Below, one piece after another: positions 22,266 through 33,089 of a DNA stretch of 64,000 nt. This stretch comes from Saturnia japonica (Eukaryota > Arthropoda > Insecta > Lepidoptera > Saturniidae). The position numbers were made by a program, and so were the translations under genes. The notes under the pieces are model-generated. The model was not told the DNA's origin. It searched no databases and saw nothing but the letters and a program-made list of their open reading frames with translations. Location of the stretch: the NCBI GenBank assembly GCA_033032175.1, contig CM065320.1, positions 11,427,413 to 11,491,412 on the forward strand, written 5' to 3'. Position 1 is the stretch's first letter. Each line of letters opens with the position of its first letter.

Positions 22266-25200
22266 ATGAGCATGGATCCACTAATGACAAAAGAGGAAAG
22301 CTACGCTGAACGAAGGGAATTATTCAAGAATATTTGGGACACAGCAATGCATATTGATGCGAAAGAGCCTGATATTATGAATAAACCCAAGGTTATTAAG
22401 TAAGTGTTTACGAAAACTGATTATAGCTGTTACGAAACTTGGCGCGAGTCTTTTACCTGTAGTTCGTAATCCATTGGCCACAAGCAACCCGAAAGGACTC
22501 AAAATTTTTCTTTTAGGCTTTTCTCCCACGAGGCTATTTGTAAGTGACTCGCGTTTGATACGCACATCCTACTAGTATCTCGTAAGTACTCAGTCGCCTT
22601 ACAATTTCGCTATGTTCCGCACACAGCGCGGTGCGGCGCGTCAACGAAATTCCGGGTAAAGTGAACATCCAGCTAAAGCGAATACTCCTCATTACTCCAA
22701 ATTTATTCGCTCACTGTTCACTACATGCTTATAGTTATGTTTGCCCTCTTTATTCCATGCGTTTCTATCATCGTTTAGATATGAGTAATTTTCTACTCGA
22801 AACTTACATTTGTTTCGCATATTGATAATATAGTAAGCAGAGCCTCTAAAGCACTTGTATTCATCCTTCGTTTGTCTTCAGAATTTAAGTGCATTAAAAC
22901 ATTGAAGATATTATATCGTGATTTTGTTTGTAGTCACTTAGAATACGCTTCTCAAGTGTGGAACCCTAACTATAATGAATGATATCTCGCATTGTTGAAC
23001 GCATCCAGAAACGTTTCCTTCGATATCTACAATTTAGAAACTCTTACTATTTACTTAATTATATACAGTGATATTACCTATATATTTTAATTTTTTTCCA
23101 CTGTATGAACGTCGTAAAATAGCTGATCTAACTTATTTAAGTATCATAGCCAATGGAATTGTAGACTGTCCAGAACTCCTATCAAAAATTCAGACCTTAT
23201 AAATAATAGGTCGGGGAAAAAGTTTCTTCGCATTTTTATATGAAAAATCAAGACATTATTTTTTCAAAGTTTATTTACATTTATTTACACGTTTAGTTTC
23301 GTTCGATGACTTTGTGCCATTTTGTAGGTGAAGACATGATCCCGTTGCTGTAGAAACTTTGGGACTTCTGATAAAAAAAACGCGACAAATAGTTTTGGCA
23401 GTCCTCTTGTGATGTTAACCTTAAAGAACCTAAAAAATTCTGAAGAGATCGAAACAGATGAAAATCTGGAGGAGCAAAGTCAGGGCTATATGGTGGATGC
23501 ACTAACACCTCCCAGCGAAACTCTCTTAATTTTTGCTGAGTGGCTAAAGATGTGTGTGGTCTAGAGTTATCGTGATGAAAGACCAGACCCTTCCTGTTGA
23601 TCAATTCCGGCCGCTTTCTCTCAACTGCTTCCTTTAATCTCATCAGTTGTTGGCAGCAAAAATCCGAATCGATGGTTTAGCCGGGCCGCAAAAGCTCATA
23701 ATGAACAATGCTCTTTCAGTAGCCACCATACATACAGCATCACCTTATTTCGGAGTTAGCCGAGGTTTAGCCACAGTCTGTGAAGCCTGGCCGACCTTAG
23801 ACCACGACCTTTTTCGCACATTCATATCGTACGTGATCGACTTTTCATCGCCAGTTATCAATCTTTTCAAAAACGGCTTGGTTTCATTACGTCTCAATAA
23901 TGAATCGTAAATGAGTACACGGTTCATTAGGTTTCTTTCAGTGAGCTCGTGTGGCACCAAAATATCGAGCTTTTTAGTATAGCCAGCTTCTTCAAATGTG
24001 TTAAAACTGTTTTGTGGTCAATTTCCAGTTCTTCAGCTACATCGTAAGTACTGATATGCCGATCTTGTTGTTGATATGTGATTTACGGTGGTTGAAGTTT
24101 TTGCGTTGTATAACTTTGAATTGGTGTCCCAGGAGGGTTTTGAAGAATAGATTGCTTGCGTGATAGTGTCCTGTGGGATTTGCGGCTGCCCACACACTTA
24201 CACACACATACTTCACAATCTGCAATCCAGGTCGACGGTCAAGGTCAAGGTCACCACCCGCTCCTGACGACGGGAGTCTCTTTTGTTTGTTGTTAAAATA
24301 ATTACTGTGTATCGCAGCAATAGCTTCGAGAGGGATTGATTCGCGATTGATTGATTTAAGGGCCCAGCACATATTACGCGAACCTTCTCGAACAGCTTAC
24401 TTTTAGCATTTACTGTTAAGCCTGCTTCTATAAAGTTAATTTGTCTTCTGTTAGTAGTCAATTCTATTTGAGCTTTAGCTACTGAAAGACTTACCTACTG
24501 TATACGTATGATTTGAAGTACTCTATCATGACGACATGAGTAGTATGTTGCCCAAATATAACTGAACAACGTATATTTTATTAAAAGAAATATTTCATTT
24601 TTTATAGAACATTGCGATTAGATGAAGTGGATAAATGCGTAATTGGTAAAAGGAAGAAACAACGAATCAAGAATTTGAGGACGGTCTGCAACAAAATTTT
24701 AGACTTTTGTGATAGACAAGACGCAGATGATACGTTTTACGAACAGGTCTTATTTTTGTTGTCTTTTTTTGTGTTATCTTTGCAGGCTTACACCGAACGG
24801 ACATACACGCTGCGGTCTACCGGTGAGGTTTACACATGTAAATATGTCTAGTTAGCACGCAGGTTCGCGTCGTAGCGTGTATGGGCTTGCACAGGGAGGT
24901 ATACCGTATGGTGACATTAAAAAAATTAATTATCCATTTTGCTTTCGTCGTCTGCACCGGTTTAAAAAACTACATAGGTCTATTCCAATATACGCTCCGT
25001 TCAACTTGTGCAGGCATACCGGTACAGGTTTAACCTCTCCGGTAGACCATAGCGAGTATGTTTAGCGTTACCATAATGAAATTTCTTCAAACAGTACTCT
25101 GCCCCTTATGGTATACACCACAGACAAGTAAAAAAATACAACGAATGATCTAAAAACCGACGGTACTCAGCATGGTTCTTTGGAATCAAGCAATAAGTAT

Positions 25201-25784
25201 CATTGAAAACGGTTTCATATCTTGATTATAAACCTTATTAATTTAACAATACGACTTGTAATAAACTTGTAAAAATAATGTTTTTCTATTGCTTGCTAAT
25301 AAATAATTTAGAACAACAAATCAGGGTAGTATAGTAATTTATTTAAATATGGCTTTCACAGATGACAGCAGAAGGTCAGGTAGCATTGCATGACAAAACA
25401 GAAGTTAAGCCGAAGAAGGCAAAACCCGTTCGTATAAAAAAGATTTTTAAAAGGGCAAAGAGTATGATGAATCCGCTCAATAATTCTAATGAAGCACGAA
25501 TGATCGCGAACGAAAAGAAAGATGTCATTTTAGCAGACGTAGCCTACAAAACCTCACCGATACAAATAAAAAGAACGTCACTCGTGAAAAGCTCCCTGGT
25601 CAATAAAGTCGTAAAGGAAAAACATAACTCTAAAAACTTTAGAACTTCGGTACCTAATCATCCAGTCGGTGATGGAACCGAGACTTTCGCAGCTCGAAAA
25701 ATTACCAAAAAGAGGCGAAGTAACAGAAGAAAAATTTCGCATTCTATTTTCCCTCCAGGTACATTAGAATGGCCATTTCATTAG
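22266..25784 (+). CDS. Uncharacterised lysine/arginine-rich protein, 3 exons, 231 aa
   Basis: Exons 22266-22399, 24608-24746 and 25362-25784 have proper GT-AG borders (GTAAGT donor; TATAG and CACAG acceptors) and matching phases (2, 0). They join into 231 codons plus a stop. An in-frame TAA lies 12 bp before the first ATG and a second ATG follows at 22272. I do not recognise the protein. The N-terminal third is mixed charged (EESYAERRELFKNIWDTAM), the middle has a basic run (KRKKQRIKNLR), and the C-terminal half is Lys/Arg-rich, with a bipartite nuclear-localisation-like KKRRSNRRK and a closing PPGTLEWPFH. There is no signal peptide or membrane segment. AATAAA at 26058-26063 could be its poly-A signal. 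Intron 1 carries a LINE fragment and a mariner relic. A nuclear or nucleic-acid-binding role is only a guess from composition. Confidence 0.7.
22840..23206 (+). mobile_element. LINE reverse-transcriptase 3' fragment (jockey-type)
   Basis: Frame-shifted translation gives HLEYASQVWNPNYNE, RIQKRFLRYLQFR and LYERRKIADLTYLSIIANG, in the order found near the C-terminus of non-LTR retrotransposon polymerases. Stops and frameshifts are present. The fragment ends within a few bases of the mariner at 23209. Confidence 0.7.
23209..24066 (-). mobile_element. Truncated mariner (DD34D) element, copy 2
   Basis: It is closely related to the element at 825-1950. It starts with GGTCGGGGAAAAAGTTTCTT at 23209 next to TA. 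Transposase pieces: 23643-23293 (VFHHDNSRPH, YSPDFAPPDFHLF) and 23960-23745 (ERNLMNRVLIYDSLL, TGDEKSITYD). Similarity to copy 1 stops abruptly after GATATGCCGATCTTG at about 24066, so the whole N-terminal HTH region and the second terminal repeat are absent. It lies in intron 1 of the unknown basic-protein gene. Confidence 0.85.
24805..25058. repeat. Possible MITE with imperfect inverted ends
   Basis: GCGGTCTACCGGTGAGGTTTAC near 24812 and GTTTAACCTCTCCGGTAGACC near 25025 are imperfect reverse complements about 210 bp apart. GCAGGC also occurs near each end. It lies in intron 2 of the unknown gene. No clear target duplication. Confidence 0.35.
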
Positions 25785-26429
25785 AAGCGAGGGTGAACTC
25801 TGTATTGGTTGATCAACTCAGGTTGGAAATTTTCAGGTCCACCGATAAGAAATGAATATCAGAAGTCTACACGGAAATTAAAACGTGGCAACATTATTAA
25901 GCAGTTGCTGCAAGTACCTAAAATTACAATAACTTAATTAATTTATATATGTATTTCATATTTTATTCTATTCTATTCATATTCATAATGTGCTACTTAC
26001 CTACCTATGTATATAATATAATATACTGTTAGCAATTGAGTATGAACTCACAGTTACAATAAACGACTTATTTCTGCAGTTTCAGAAACAATGAACGTTT
26101 CAGTTTTTTCTTTCCTTATAAATTTAAGCAGCCAATTTAAGGAGCTGACTGAGGAATGTTCCAAGTGGCGTCGTTTGATCCACGAAGGTTAATCAAAGCA
26201 CGACCACTTGGTTCTAATTATTAAAAGAAAAACGCATCAGGCGTCAACAGCTGGTTCATCTGTCCGGCCCACCAATCTTGGTGTGCTTACACTTGTCTTA
26301 AAAAGTGACTGAGAGATCCTTTCCGATTCTCCAGTCATGAACGCAAGTGTTGCCACGATGCTACTTAAATCATCTCTCAAATATGTAAAAGCTTATTTAT
26401 ATCAATACATAGTTTAAAATGATGTCGCT

Positions 26430-27090
26430 TCCCGCTGTCTGTCCCATTTGTACGCTTAGCTTAACTGTGCAACGGATTTTAATGCAATTTTCACTAGCAT
26501 TTTTTTATGGAAGGTTTATATATACAATATATTTCAGTTAGGCTTTTGTATAGTAGAGAAAATTCAATTATTTGTAATCAAGTCGTCAAAAAATTATTTT
26601 CGGGCACTTACACGGCTTACGCTGGATAAACCTTATGAGATATATCAAAATAATGTTGTAAAGAATTGTAGTTTTATTAAAAGCCTTGAGAAAAGTTCAC
26701 GATGTCATATATCTATCTTCTAAGGTTGACTCACAGTAATCATTTTTATCTTTAACATAATAATTAAAAATATTACGTTATTTACAAAGCTATTTTTTCC
26801 AATTCAGTACATATTAATCTTTATCCAAATAAGTTTCTTAGTTAACTTGAGCTTTAGTTAGTTAACTATACCGTAAAAGATATGACGAATTCAAAATTAC
26901 GCTCGATCTAAGAAATACCATTTCGCAATACCGGTTGCGGTCCGTTGGCTGACACTTCGCACCTATGATTGCGCATCGCTAGCTAAACGTACTATTCGTA
27001 ACTATGAAGTTACATAGCATACCATCACACCTGTATCCCTGAAATGTTAGGCAGAGGTTAGGAGAACCTACAGTTCGCCGGGCCCTTAGG
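26430..27090 (+). repeat. Dispersed 0.65-kb repeat, copy 1
   Basis: It shares long ordered similarity with 61820-62500: GCTTTTGTATAGTAGAGA, CAATTATTTGTAAT, GGCTTACGCTGG, AAACCTTATGAGATA, TCAAAATAATGTT, TCTAAGGTTGACTCA, ATTAAAAATATTACGTTATTT, and a common tail ending in ATACCATCACNCC. Both copies have the same orientation. No open frame is shared, so it is probably a non-autonomous element. Confidence 0.65.
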
Positions 27091-27700
27091 CTTACGAAAT
27101 CGTAGTTTTATATACCCGAGGAACGTCCGAGTAAAGTCGATAGATCGTCAGAGATTACATTTTTTTAACATTTGTTAAAATAACAATACCAGCTTGTATG
27201 TGTCTTACTGCTAGGCAAACGCCTCTCCCCGTAAGAAAACTCACCACGACCGCGACAGCCCACCATGACGCGACGCGACGTATTCGCGATTTTTATATCT
27301 GAGAAATCCTCAGTTCTTTTTCCTACGTACAGTGATTCTTTGTAGGTACATGCCCGGGCTCAAACTTGCAAATATCGAATCGAAATTTCGCTGATCTAAA
27401 CTACTGGTCCACCACGACTATTTCATCATAAAACATCAAAAAATATGTTATAGTCCAGTAAAATCACAGACTAAATATAGTATAGGTACATCCATAAGAA
27501 AAATAGCTACAGTAGAAATATAAGACAAAAACACCATACAATCACCAGCTCGATGGTGATAAGACCATTACAGTGACTGATTTTTGGTTTATCGCTTTTC
27601 GGGATAAGCCAGGTTATGTCCAACTGCAGAGGGGCTTATAGGCCTGCTAGGCTTGATAGCGACGACCGATGATAGGGTGCAGGGCCGTCTCAAGTATATA

Positions 27701-29004
27701 CAAAAGTGTCCAGAAAGGGTATCGGGTATTTGTAAGTTCAATGAAACAAAAATTATTTGTATGCAATAAAAAAGTTTATTGTTTATTATTAGCATATGAA
27801 TTGGAGAATTATTTGGAAAAGATGATGTTATCCAAATGATGACCGTTACGTTGCTGGCACTCTTCTAAACGGAAACGAAGATTGGTGATAACACGTTGAC
27901 ACATAGCTATCGATATTGCTGCCATTTCTGACCTGATGTTTTGCTTTAACTGGGTTAGATTCGTCGAATTGTTTTGATAAACCTTACTTTTAAGGTATCC
28001 CCATGCAAAATAGTCAAGCGGGCTAAGGTCGGGGCTTCTGGGAGGCCAGTTGATGTTAGCCCTTCGCGAAATGACTTTATTAGGGAATAATTCGTTAACA
28101 ACTTCCATTGAGTCATTTGAGGTATGGCAAGTGGCCCCATCTTGCTGGAACCACGTTCTTGAGTTGAAACCTGCAAACTCCTGCAACTCTGGGACCAAAT
28201 AATTTCGCAACATATCGCAATAACGGTCACTATTCACATTAATTGCTCGGCCTCGTTGATCTTCATGAAAATAAGGACCAATTATGCCTTTAGCAGACAT
28301 AGCGGCCCAAACAACGACCTTTGGGCTATGCAGGGGTCGTTCATGCTTTCGTCTCGGATTCTCCACTGCCCAGTACCGACAATTCTGCTTATTAACATGA
28401 CCATTCAGGTGAAAATTTGCTTCGTCACTGAACAGTATGTTGTTAAAGTTGTTAAATCGCTGCAGCATTTCGTTCGCAAAATTCTGTCGATTAGCATAGT
28501 CCGTATCCTTCAATTCTTGAACCAATTGAATTTTATAGGCTTTTAGATGTAAGTTTTTCTTTAAAATCGAATGTAAAGACGATTTTTTCATGTTCAACGC
28601 TTGGCTTCGCTTTCGGATGGATAAAGACGGATTTTGACGAACCGACGCCTCAACTTCTTCAATTGTTTCTTCATCGCGAACTGAACGAGGACGACCAGAG
28701 TTTTGAATTTTAACTGTCGCACCTGTATTCTCGAACATCCTGATCCATTTCCTAATGCTATCGTCACTTGGCGCGTGGCGTGTACGATATTCCGCACGAT
28801 AGAGACGTTGAGCAGTCACTATTGAATCACCATTACGATAATACGCTCGTACGCAAAATGCGCGATGCGTCCCCGAGTACTGTTCCATCGTGACTAAAAC
28901 TCCACAAAATGGCGGACGCCACAAACCCCTCCCCGCACCCTTTAGACGCCCCGTTTCGAATATGGCGCGAAAACAAATACCCGATACCCTTTCTGGACAC
29001 CTTG
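27701..29004 (-). mobile_element. Tc1/mariner DD41D (rosa/VISITOR-like) element, apparently intact
   Basis: The element is 1304 bp. Its ends, CAAAAGTGTCCAGAAAGGGT and, reversed, CAAGGTGTCCAGAAAGGGT, match except for one base and one substitution and continue into TATCGGGTATTTG on both sides. Each end is bordered by TA (27699-27700 and 29005-29006), the expected target duplication. A single uninterrupted transposase frame fills most of it. Structure and frame together suggest recent activity or at least youth compared with the other relics here. Confidence 0.88.
27809..28888 (-). CDS. DD41D transposase, 359 aa, full-length
   Basis: I chose the start at 28888 (MEQYSGTHRAFCVRAYYRNG), which matches the usual start of related insect transposases; the open frame extends further upstream into the terminal repeat. 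The N-terminal third has paired helix-turn-helix character (SIRKWIRMFENTG, GRPRSVRDEET). The RNase-H-like catalytic triad is visible: Asp in NNILFSDEANFHL, Asp in TWFQQDGATCHTS, and Asp in SPDLSPLDYFAWG. The last two are 41 residues apart, defining DD41D. The protein ends NGHHLDNIIFSK. No stops or frameshifts. It would cut and paste the surrounding element at TA sites. Confidence 0.88.
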   Translation of the reverse strand: MEQYSGTHRAFCVRAYYRNGDSIVTAQRLYRAEYRTRHAPSDDSIRKWIRMFENTGATVKIQNSGRPRSVRDEETIEEVEASVRQNPSLSIRKRSQALNMKKSSLHSILKKNLHLKAYKIQLVQELKDTDYANRQNFANEMLQRFNNFNNILFSDEANFHLNGHVNKQNCRYWAVENPRRKHERPLHSPKVVVWAAMSAKGIIGPYFHEDQRGRAINVNSDRYCDMLRNYLVPELQEFAGFNSRTWFQQDGATCHTSNDSMEVVNELFPNKVISRRANINWPPRSPDLSPLDYFAWGYLKSKVYQNNSTNLTQLKQNIRSEMAAISIAMCQRVITNLRFRLEECQQRNGHHLDNIIFSK

Positions 29005-29572
29005 TATTTCGCCGGAGTGCAAGAATTATCATGCGCCTCCCCGCTCCCACTATTGTTAACCAAAAAAACAAAAAAAAAGTATTGTATATTTATTATGATT
29101 CATTAAATTAATTCACTAAAATATAAACAAATAATTTATACATCTAAATTTTTCGTGTTTCTAAGTTTAATATTTTAAAATAATGTCATTTTATCATCAA
29201 CTTTTGATTCTACACTTATAATGGTCAAGTTTGTCAATCTATTCGTGGTCTTGTTGTGACTTGTTAAAATTGATATTATATACTAAAATGTATTGTATTA
29301 ATACCATGTTTATTAAAAAATCTTATTTCATTTATCCCCAACCGATTGAGCTTAAACTTTACATACTACACATTTAGTTTGAATTACAATGCATGCATAT
29401 TTCTAAGTGGCATTATGGCAAGTGGATTATGATGAAAAATATCGGACCAGTTATATTTTATGTACCCCCATTACATGGTTATCAAATGAAAGGGGTTTGC
29501 TGAGAAGAATACGTAAAATTTTTATTTAAGGGTGTACAGATTTTTATTTACGATAAAGGCGGAACTGAGTAT

Positions 29573-30029
29573 TGTTACGACTTGTTACAACCCGATAAAA
29601 AAGAGAGAAAATCCTGTTCCAGAAATATCTCCAGGCAACTACATATTTCTCAGTATTTTGAAATAATGTTCGCTTCATAAAACAAACGCGGTGCATGTGT
29701 GTGTAAACATCACAGTTTACACACACATGTATAGGGCTTGTCGCCTCGATTACGTCATCGAGTAGGCATAGCAACTAAACGTCGAGAAAGATAGCGATTA
29801 TTCACGATTTTTCTACGATCATTTAGTGTAGGTATTTAAGCGGATCAGGCGCGGCGCCGAGGCAGTTCAGTTTGGAATTACAAAGTGATAACATCGAGCG
29901 ATAAAAGAAGCGAAACCACAGTGAAATAAATAATAGTGTCGTGAGTTCGTGTATTTTGCAACTGTGTAGAATTCGAATAAAACATTTTCACGTCAATCAT
30001 CGGCATTTTTATTACCAACGGGAGGAACA
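29573..30029 (+). mobile_element. Solo LTR of a retrotransposon
   Basis: It is 457 bp, begins TGTTACGACT and ends GGAGGAACA (TG...CA; TGTT/AACA inverted), and is bordered by the direct repeat GTAT at 29569-29572 and 30030-30033. Inside are a TATA-like TATTTAAG (29833-29840), an initiator-like TCAGT (29867-29871) and AATAAA at 29925 and 29976, in the U3-R-U5 order expected of an LTR read on the plus strand. No internal gag/pol sequence adjoins it, so recombination between LTRs probably left it alone. The 4-bp duplication fits Ty3/gypsy-type integration. Confidence 0.65.
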
Positions 30030-30280
30030 GTATTTTTAATTAAAAATCCTATAAAGTATGTTAAGATAACCAATTTGTCTACTGAAGTTAATCGAACGAC
30101 ACACAATAATGAGCAAATAAAGAGTTTCGGCACAGTCGAAGGGTTCGGTCAATTTTTTGACACAGCCCAGGTCAAACAGCCCCGTAACTAAAATGTATTT
30201 CTGGGACTTGGACGATCAGTTTCAGTGTCATAAAGTTATTTACGTCAAATTGGAAAGATAAAAATACTAACACTTAGATC

Positions 30281-30680
30281 ATGTATGTTATTAGAAAACG
30301 TCCGTTGTACTGGTTGGAGACAGGGGAGGCAGTTAACCTTACTGCAGAGGTGTACTGTGAAAAATTGCAAATGTTAATGGCCACGCTCGATGTCAAACAA
30401 CCGAGACTTATGAATTGTTCTACTCCACTTCTTCTTCACGTCAAGACTCGTGCATACATCGCACAACGGACCGTCTCAAAACTAAAGGAGTTACGACTGG
30501 AAACTGGAGCAATTCATTAATTTTTTATTTTTTTTCGGAATTTGGATAATTTTTACTGGGGGAAAAAAATTCAAATCCGATGATAAGGTGAAAAACGCTT
30601 TTAAAGTGTTCATCGATTCCCGTGCTAAGGATGTATATAGCAGAGGCATCAATGAAGACACATCAAAATGTACCAAGCCC
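30281..30680 (+). pseudogene. Internally deleted mariner transposase relic
   Basis: The frame at 30281 includes GEAVNLTAEVYCEKLQML and PLLLHVKTRAYIAQ, the decayed counterpart of the mariner LLLHDNARPHxAQ block with the catalytic Asp lost. About 60 bp later another frame gives KKFKSDDKVKNAFKVFIDSR and KDVYSRGINE, the mariner C-terminal region. The segment with the third Asp between them is missing. It differs from both mariner copies on the minus strand. Confidence 0.6.
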
Positions 30681-31136
30681 GGTAAAGCTGTAAAAGCCAT
30701 CACCGGCTCTGTTTTGGTTAGGGCCCCTTAGGCTAACAGTAAGGTCAACGCTTAAGGCACTCAGCCGCGAAAGCGTGAGCAACAAGCGCGCAAGGGTGCC
30801 AAAGTGGTCGGATCTCGGCTCGGGCTGTTGCCGCTATTGCAAAGAAGTCGCGATCTGACTAATTCCCTACCTATCCGTCAAATTCGAGCTAAACTAAAAT
30901 ATATGTATATAATATATGCCCCTGCCTCCTGGAAGAGAGAAAGGAACATGTGTAAATATGTATTTAGTGATCTGGCGGTATGACACGTGTCGAAAGCAAC
31001 ATGCGGTGTCTTTACTAAAAAAATTCCAATTATATATTGTTAAGGTTGCCTTTATTTTTATTTAATTAACTATCTGTGCTCGCGGCTCTGCTTGCGTGTA
31101 TTACACAGTGTTAGTCAGGGTTATTGTTGTAGTAGG

Positions 31137-33089
31137 GAAGCCAGGAAGTCTCTGCAGGTGGCCATCAGCCGGGCAAAGGATGAGCAGTGGGAGGAGCTCC
31201 TCAGGACCCTAGATAGGGACCCGTGGGGGCGCCCGTACCGGGTGGCCCGGAAGAAGTTCCGGGGGCAGGCGCCCCCGTTAACGGAGTCCCTAGACTCAGA
31301 GGTCCTGGCGAGGGTCGTGGTCACGTTGCTGACCGACCCTCCGGAGCTCCTTCCGCCTCCCAAGTTATATGGGAGTGCTGTTGCGGAGGAGCTGTTACCA
31401 CCTCCCCCCGTCACCGTCACTGTTGAGTGTGGCGCTGGACCACATGGGGGGAGAGCTTCGGGAGCTGTTCAACCGTTGTTTGTCGGCTTGACGGTTCCCG
31501 AAGCTCTGGAAGGTGGGGAGTTTCTGCCTTCTGGCGAAGGAGGGTTGCCCCCCGGACTGCCCGTCAACGTACCGGCCCCTTGTGCTGCTGGACGACACGG
31601 GAAAGATGCTGGAGCGCATTCTAGCGTCTCGTGTCGTCCGGCACATGGAGGAAGTTGGGCCGGTACTCTCGGACAGGCAGTTCGGCTTCCGGAGAGGGCG
31701 TTCAACGCTGGACGCCCTCTCCACCCTAAAGGAGTGGTCTACGGAGGCGACCGAGGGTGGAGGTAGGTTGTTGGCGGTGTCGATTGATATCGCCAACGCC
31801 TTCAACAGTCTGCCGCACTGTGTTATACGGGAGGCGCTCCGGTTTTTCGGAGTGCCCACGTACCTGCGGCAGCTGTTGGGTGACTACCTCCAGGGCAGGG
31901 AGGTCGCCTTCGTGAACTGGAGGGGGGTCGTGGTCCGGCGTCACGTTCTGTGTGGTATTCCAAAGGGGTCGGTTCTGGGGCCGCTCCTGTGGAACATGGG
32001 CTACGACTGGGTGCTCCGCGTAGAACTCCCTTCGGGGATTCGCTTGTTATGCTACGCGGACGACACCCTAGTCGTAGCCCGGGGGAGAAAATAACAAGAG
32101 GTGGCGCGCCTGGCCACAGAGGGCGCTGCCCTCATGGTCGGGCGCATAAAGGCTTTGGGTCTCAGGGTGGCGGTTGAGAAGACCGAGGCCCTACTTTTCC
32201 ATGGGCCTCGGTGTGGGCCGCCCCTGGGGCCCACATATACGTGGAGAACGTGAGAGTCCAGGTTCGGGCCCAGATGAAATATCTGGGGAGCATCATGGAC
32301 GGACGTTGGCGGTTCGAGTCCCATTTTAAGGGGCTCGAACCGCGGATAGTGGGAGCGGTGGCGGCTCTCGGCCGGCTTCTCCCGAACTCGGGAAGGCTGG
32401 GCGCGAGCTGTCGCCGTTTATTTGCGGGGGTGGTGAAGAGCATGGCCGTCTACGGGGCACCGATCTGGGTGGATGCTCTCAGCGGCACGAACCGACGCGT
32501 GCTGCGTGCTGCGCAGCGTATCGTGGCGCTGAGAGTCATTCGCGGGTACCGGTCGGTGTCTGCGGGGGCGGCCTAGGTTCTTGCCGGCTCCCCGCCGTGG
32601 GAGCTGGAGGCGGAGTTGCTCGTCGCCGTGTACAGCTTCACGGCGGTGAGCAGAGAGTCAGGGGAGCCTCCAGCTCCCACAGAAGTTGAAAGAGTTAGGA
32701 CGGAGGTCCGGGAGAATATTTTTAGGAGGTGGGAGGAGGACCTGGCGAACGCGCGCTATGGTCGTTTTCATCCGCCAACTCCCGCCACCCTAGCCGAACC
32801 AGAGGAGACGGGTCGGGGGGCCCGTCTCGTCATTGCACAGGTTCGGCGGACGGAGGAGATGGCTAGGGTGTACCGAGCCGTCTCTTACTTAGGCCGGGGT
32901 CCGGTTTATCCGGGCCGGCCGCCGGGGCGGCGTGGCTGTATGCCAGCGCAGTGCCTGCGTCGCCCCAGTATAATGCCGACGGATGGTACACCGTGGAGTT
33001 TTAGGAGTAGGAGTCTCACATAACCACTCGTCCCCCCGGGCGGGTGTGTACCCATGATGGGTTTCTCCAAGTTAAAAAAAAAAAAAAAA
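31137..33089 (+). mobile_element. 5'-truncated non-LTR retrotransposon (R1/jockey-group LINE)
   Basis: This GC-rich insert encodes the C-terminal half of a reverse transcriptase. RT core at 31513-32094: DRQFGFRRGRSTLDAL, SIDIANAFNSLP, GIPKGSVLGPLLWN and CYADDTLV (the YADD active site). The thumb/C-terminal region continues at 32211-32576 and 32616-33023, separated by stops and frameshifts. It ends in a run of about 16 A at 33074-33089. Flanking copies of GGTTRTTGTTGTAGTAGG (31119-31136 and 33090-33107, one mismatch) are the target-site duplication. The endonuclease part is missing through 5' truncation. Base composition is unlike the surroundings. Confidence 0.85.

Larger units (their letters stand above)
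27681..29060. repeat. Possible hAT terminal fragment hosting the DD41D insertion
   Basis: If the 1304-bp insertion and one TA are removed, the flanks read GGGTGCAGGGCCGTCTCAAG-TATTTCGCCGGAGTGC. CAGGGCCG... is a common hAT-type terminal start and TTCGCCG a usual continuation. This is a weak call, made only from the end sequence. Confidence 0.3.

Noticed and set aside
31395..31859. Minus-strand open frames across the LINE
   Set aside because: They are antisense shadows of GC-rich reverse-transcriptase codons; the sense frames carry the YADD and GIPKGSVLGPLLWN motifs.
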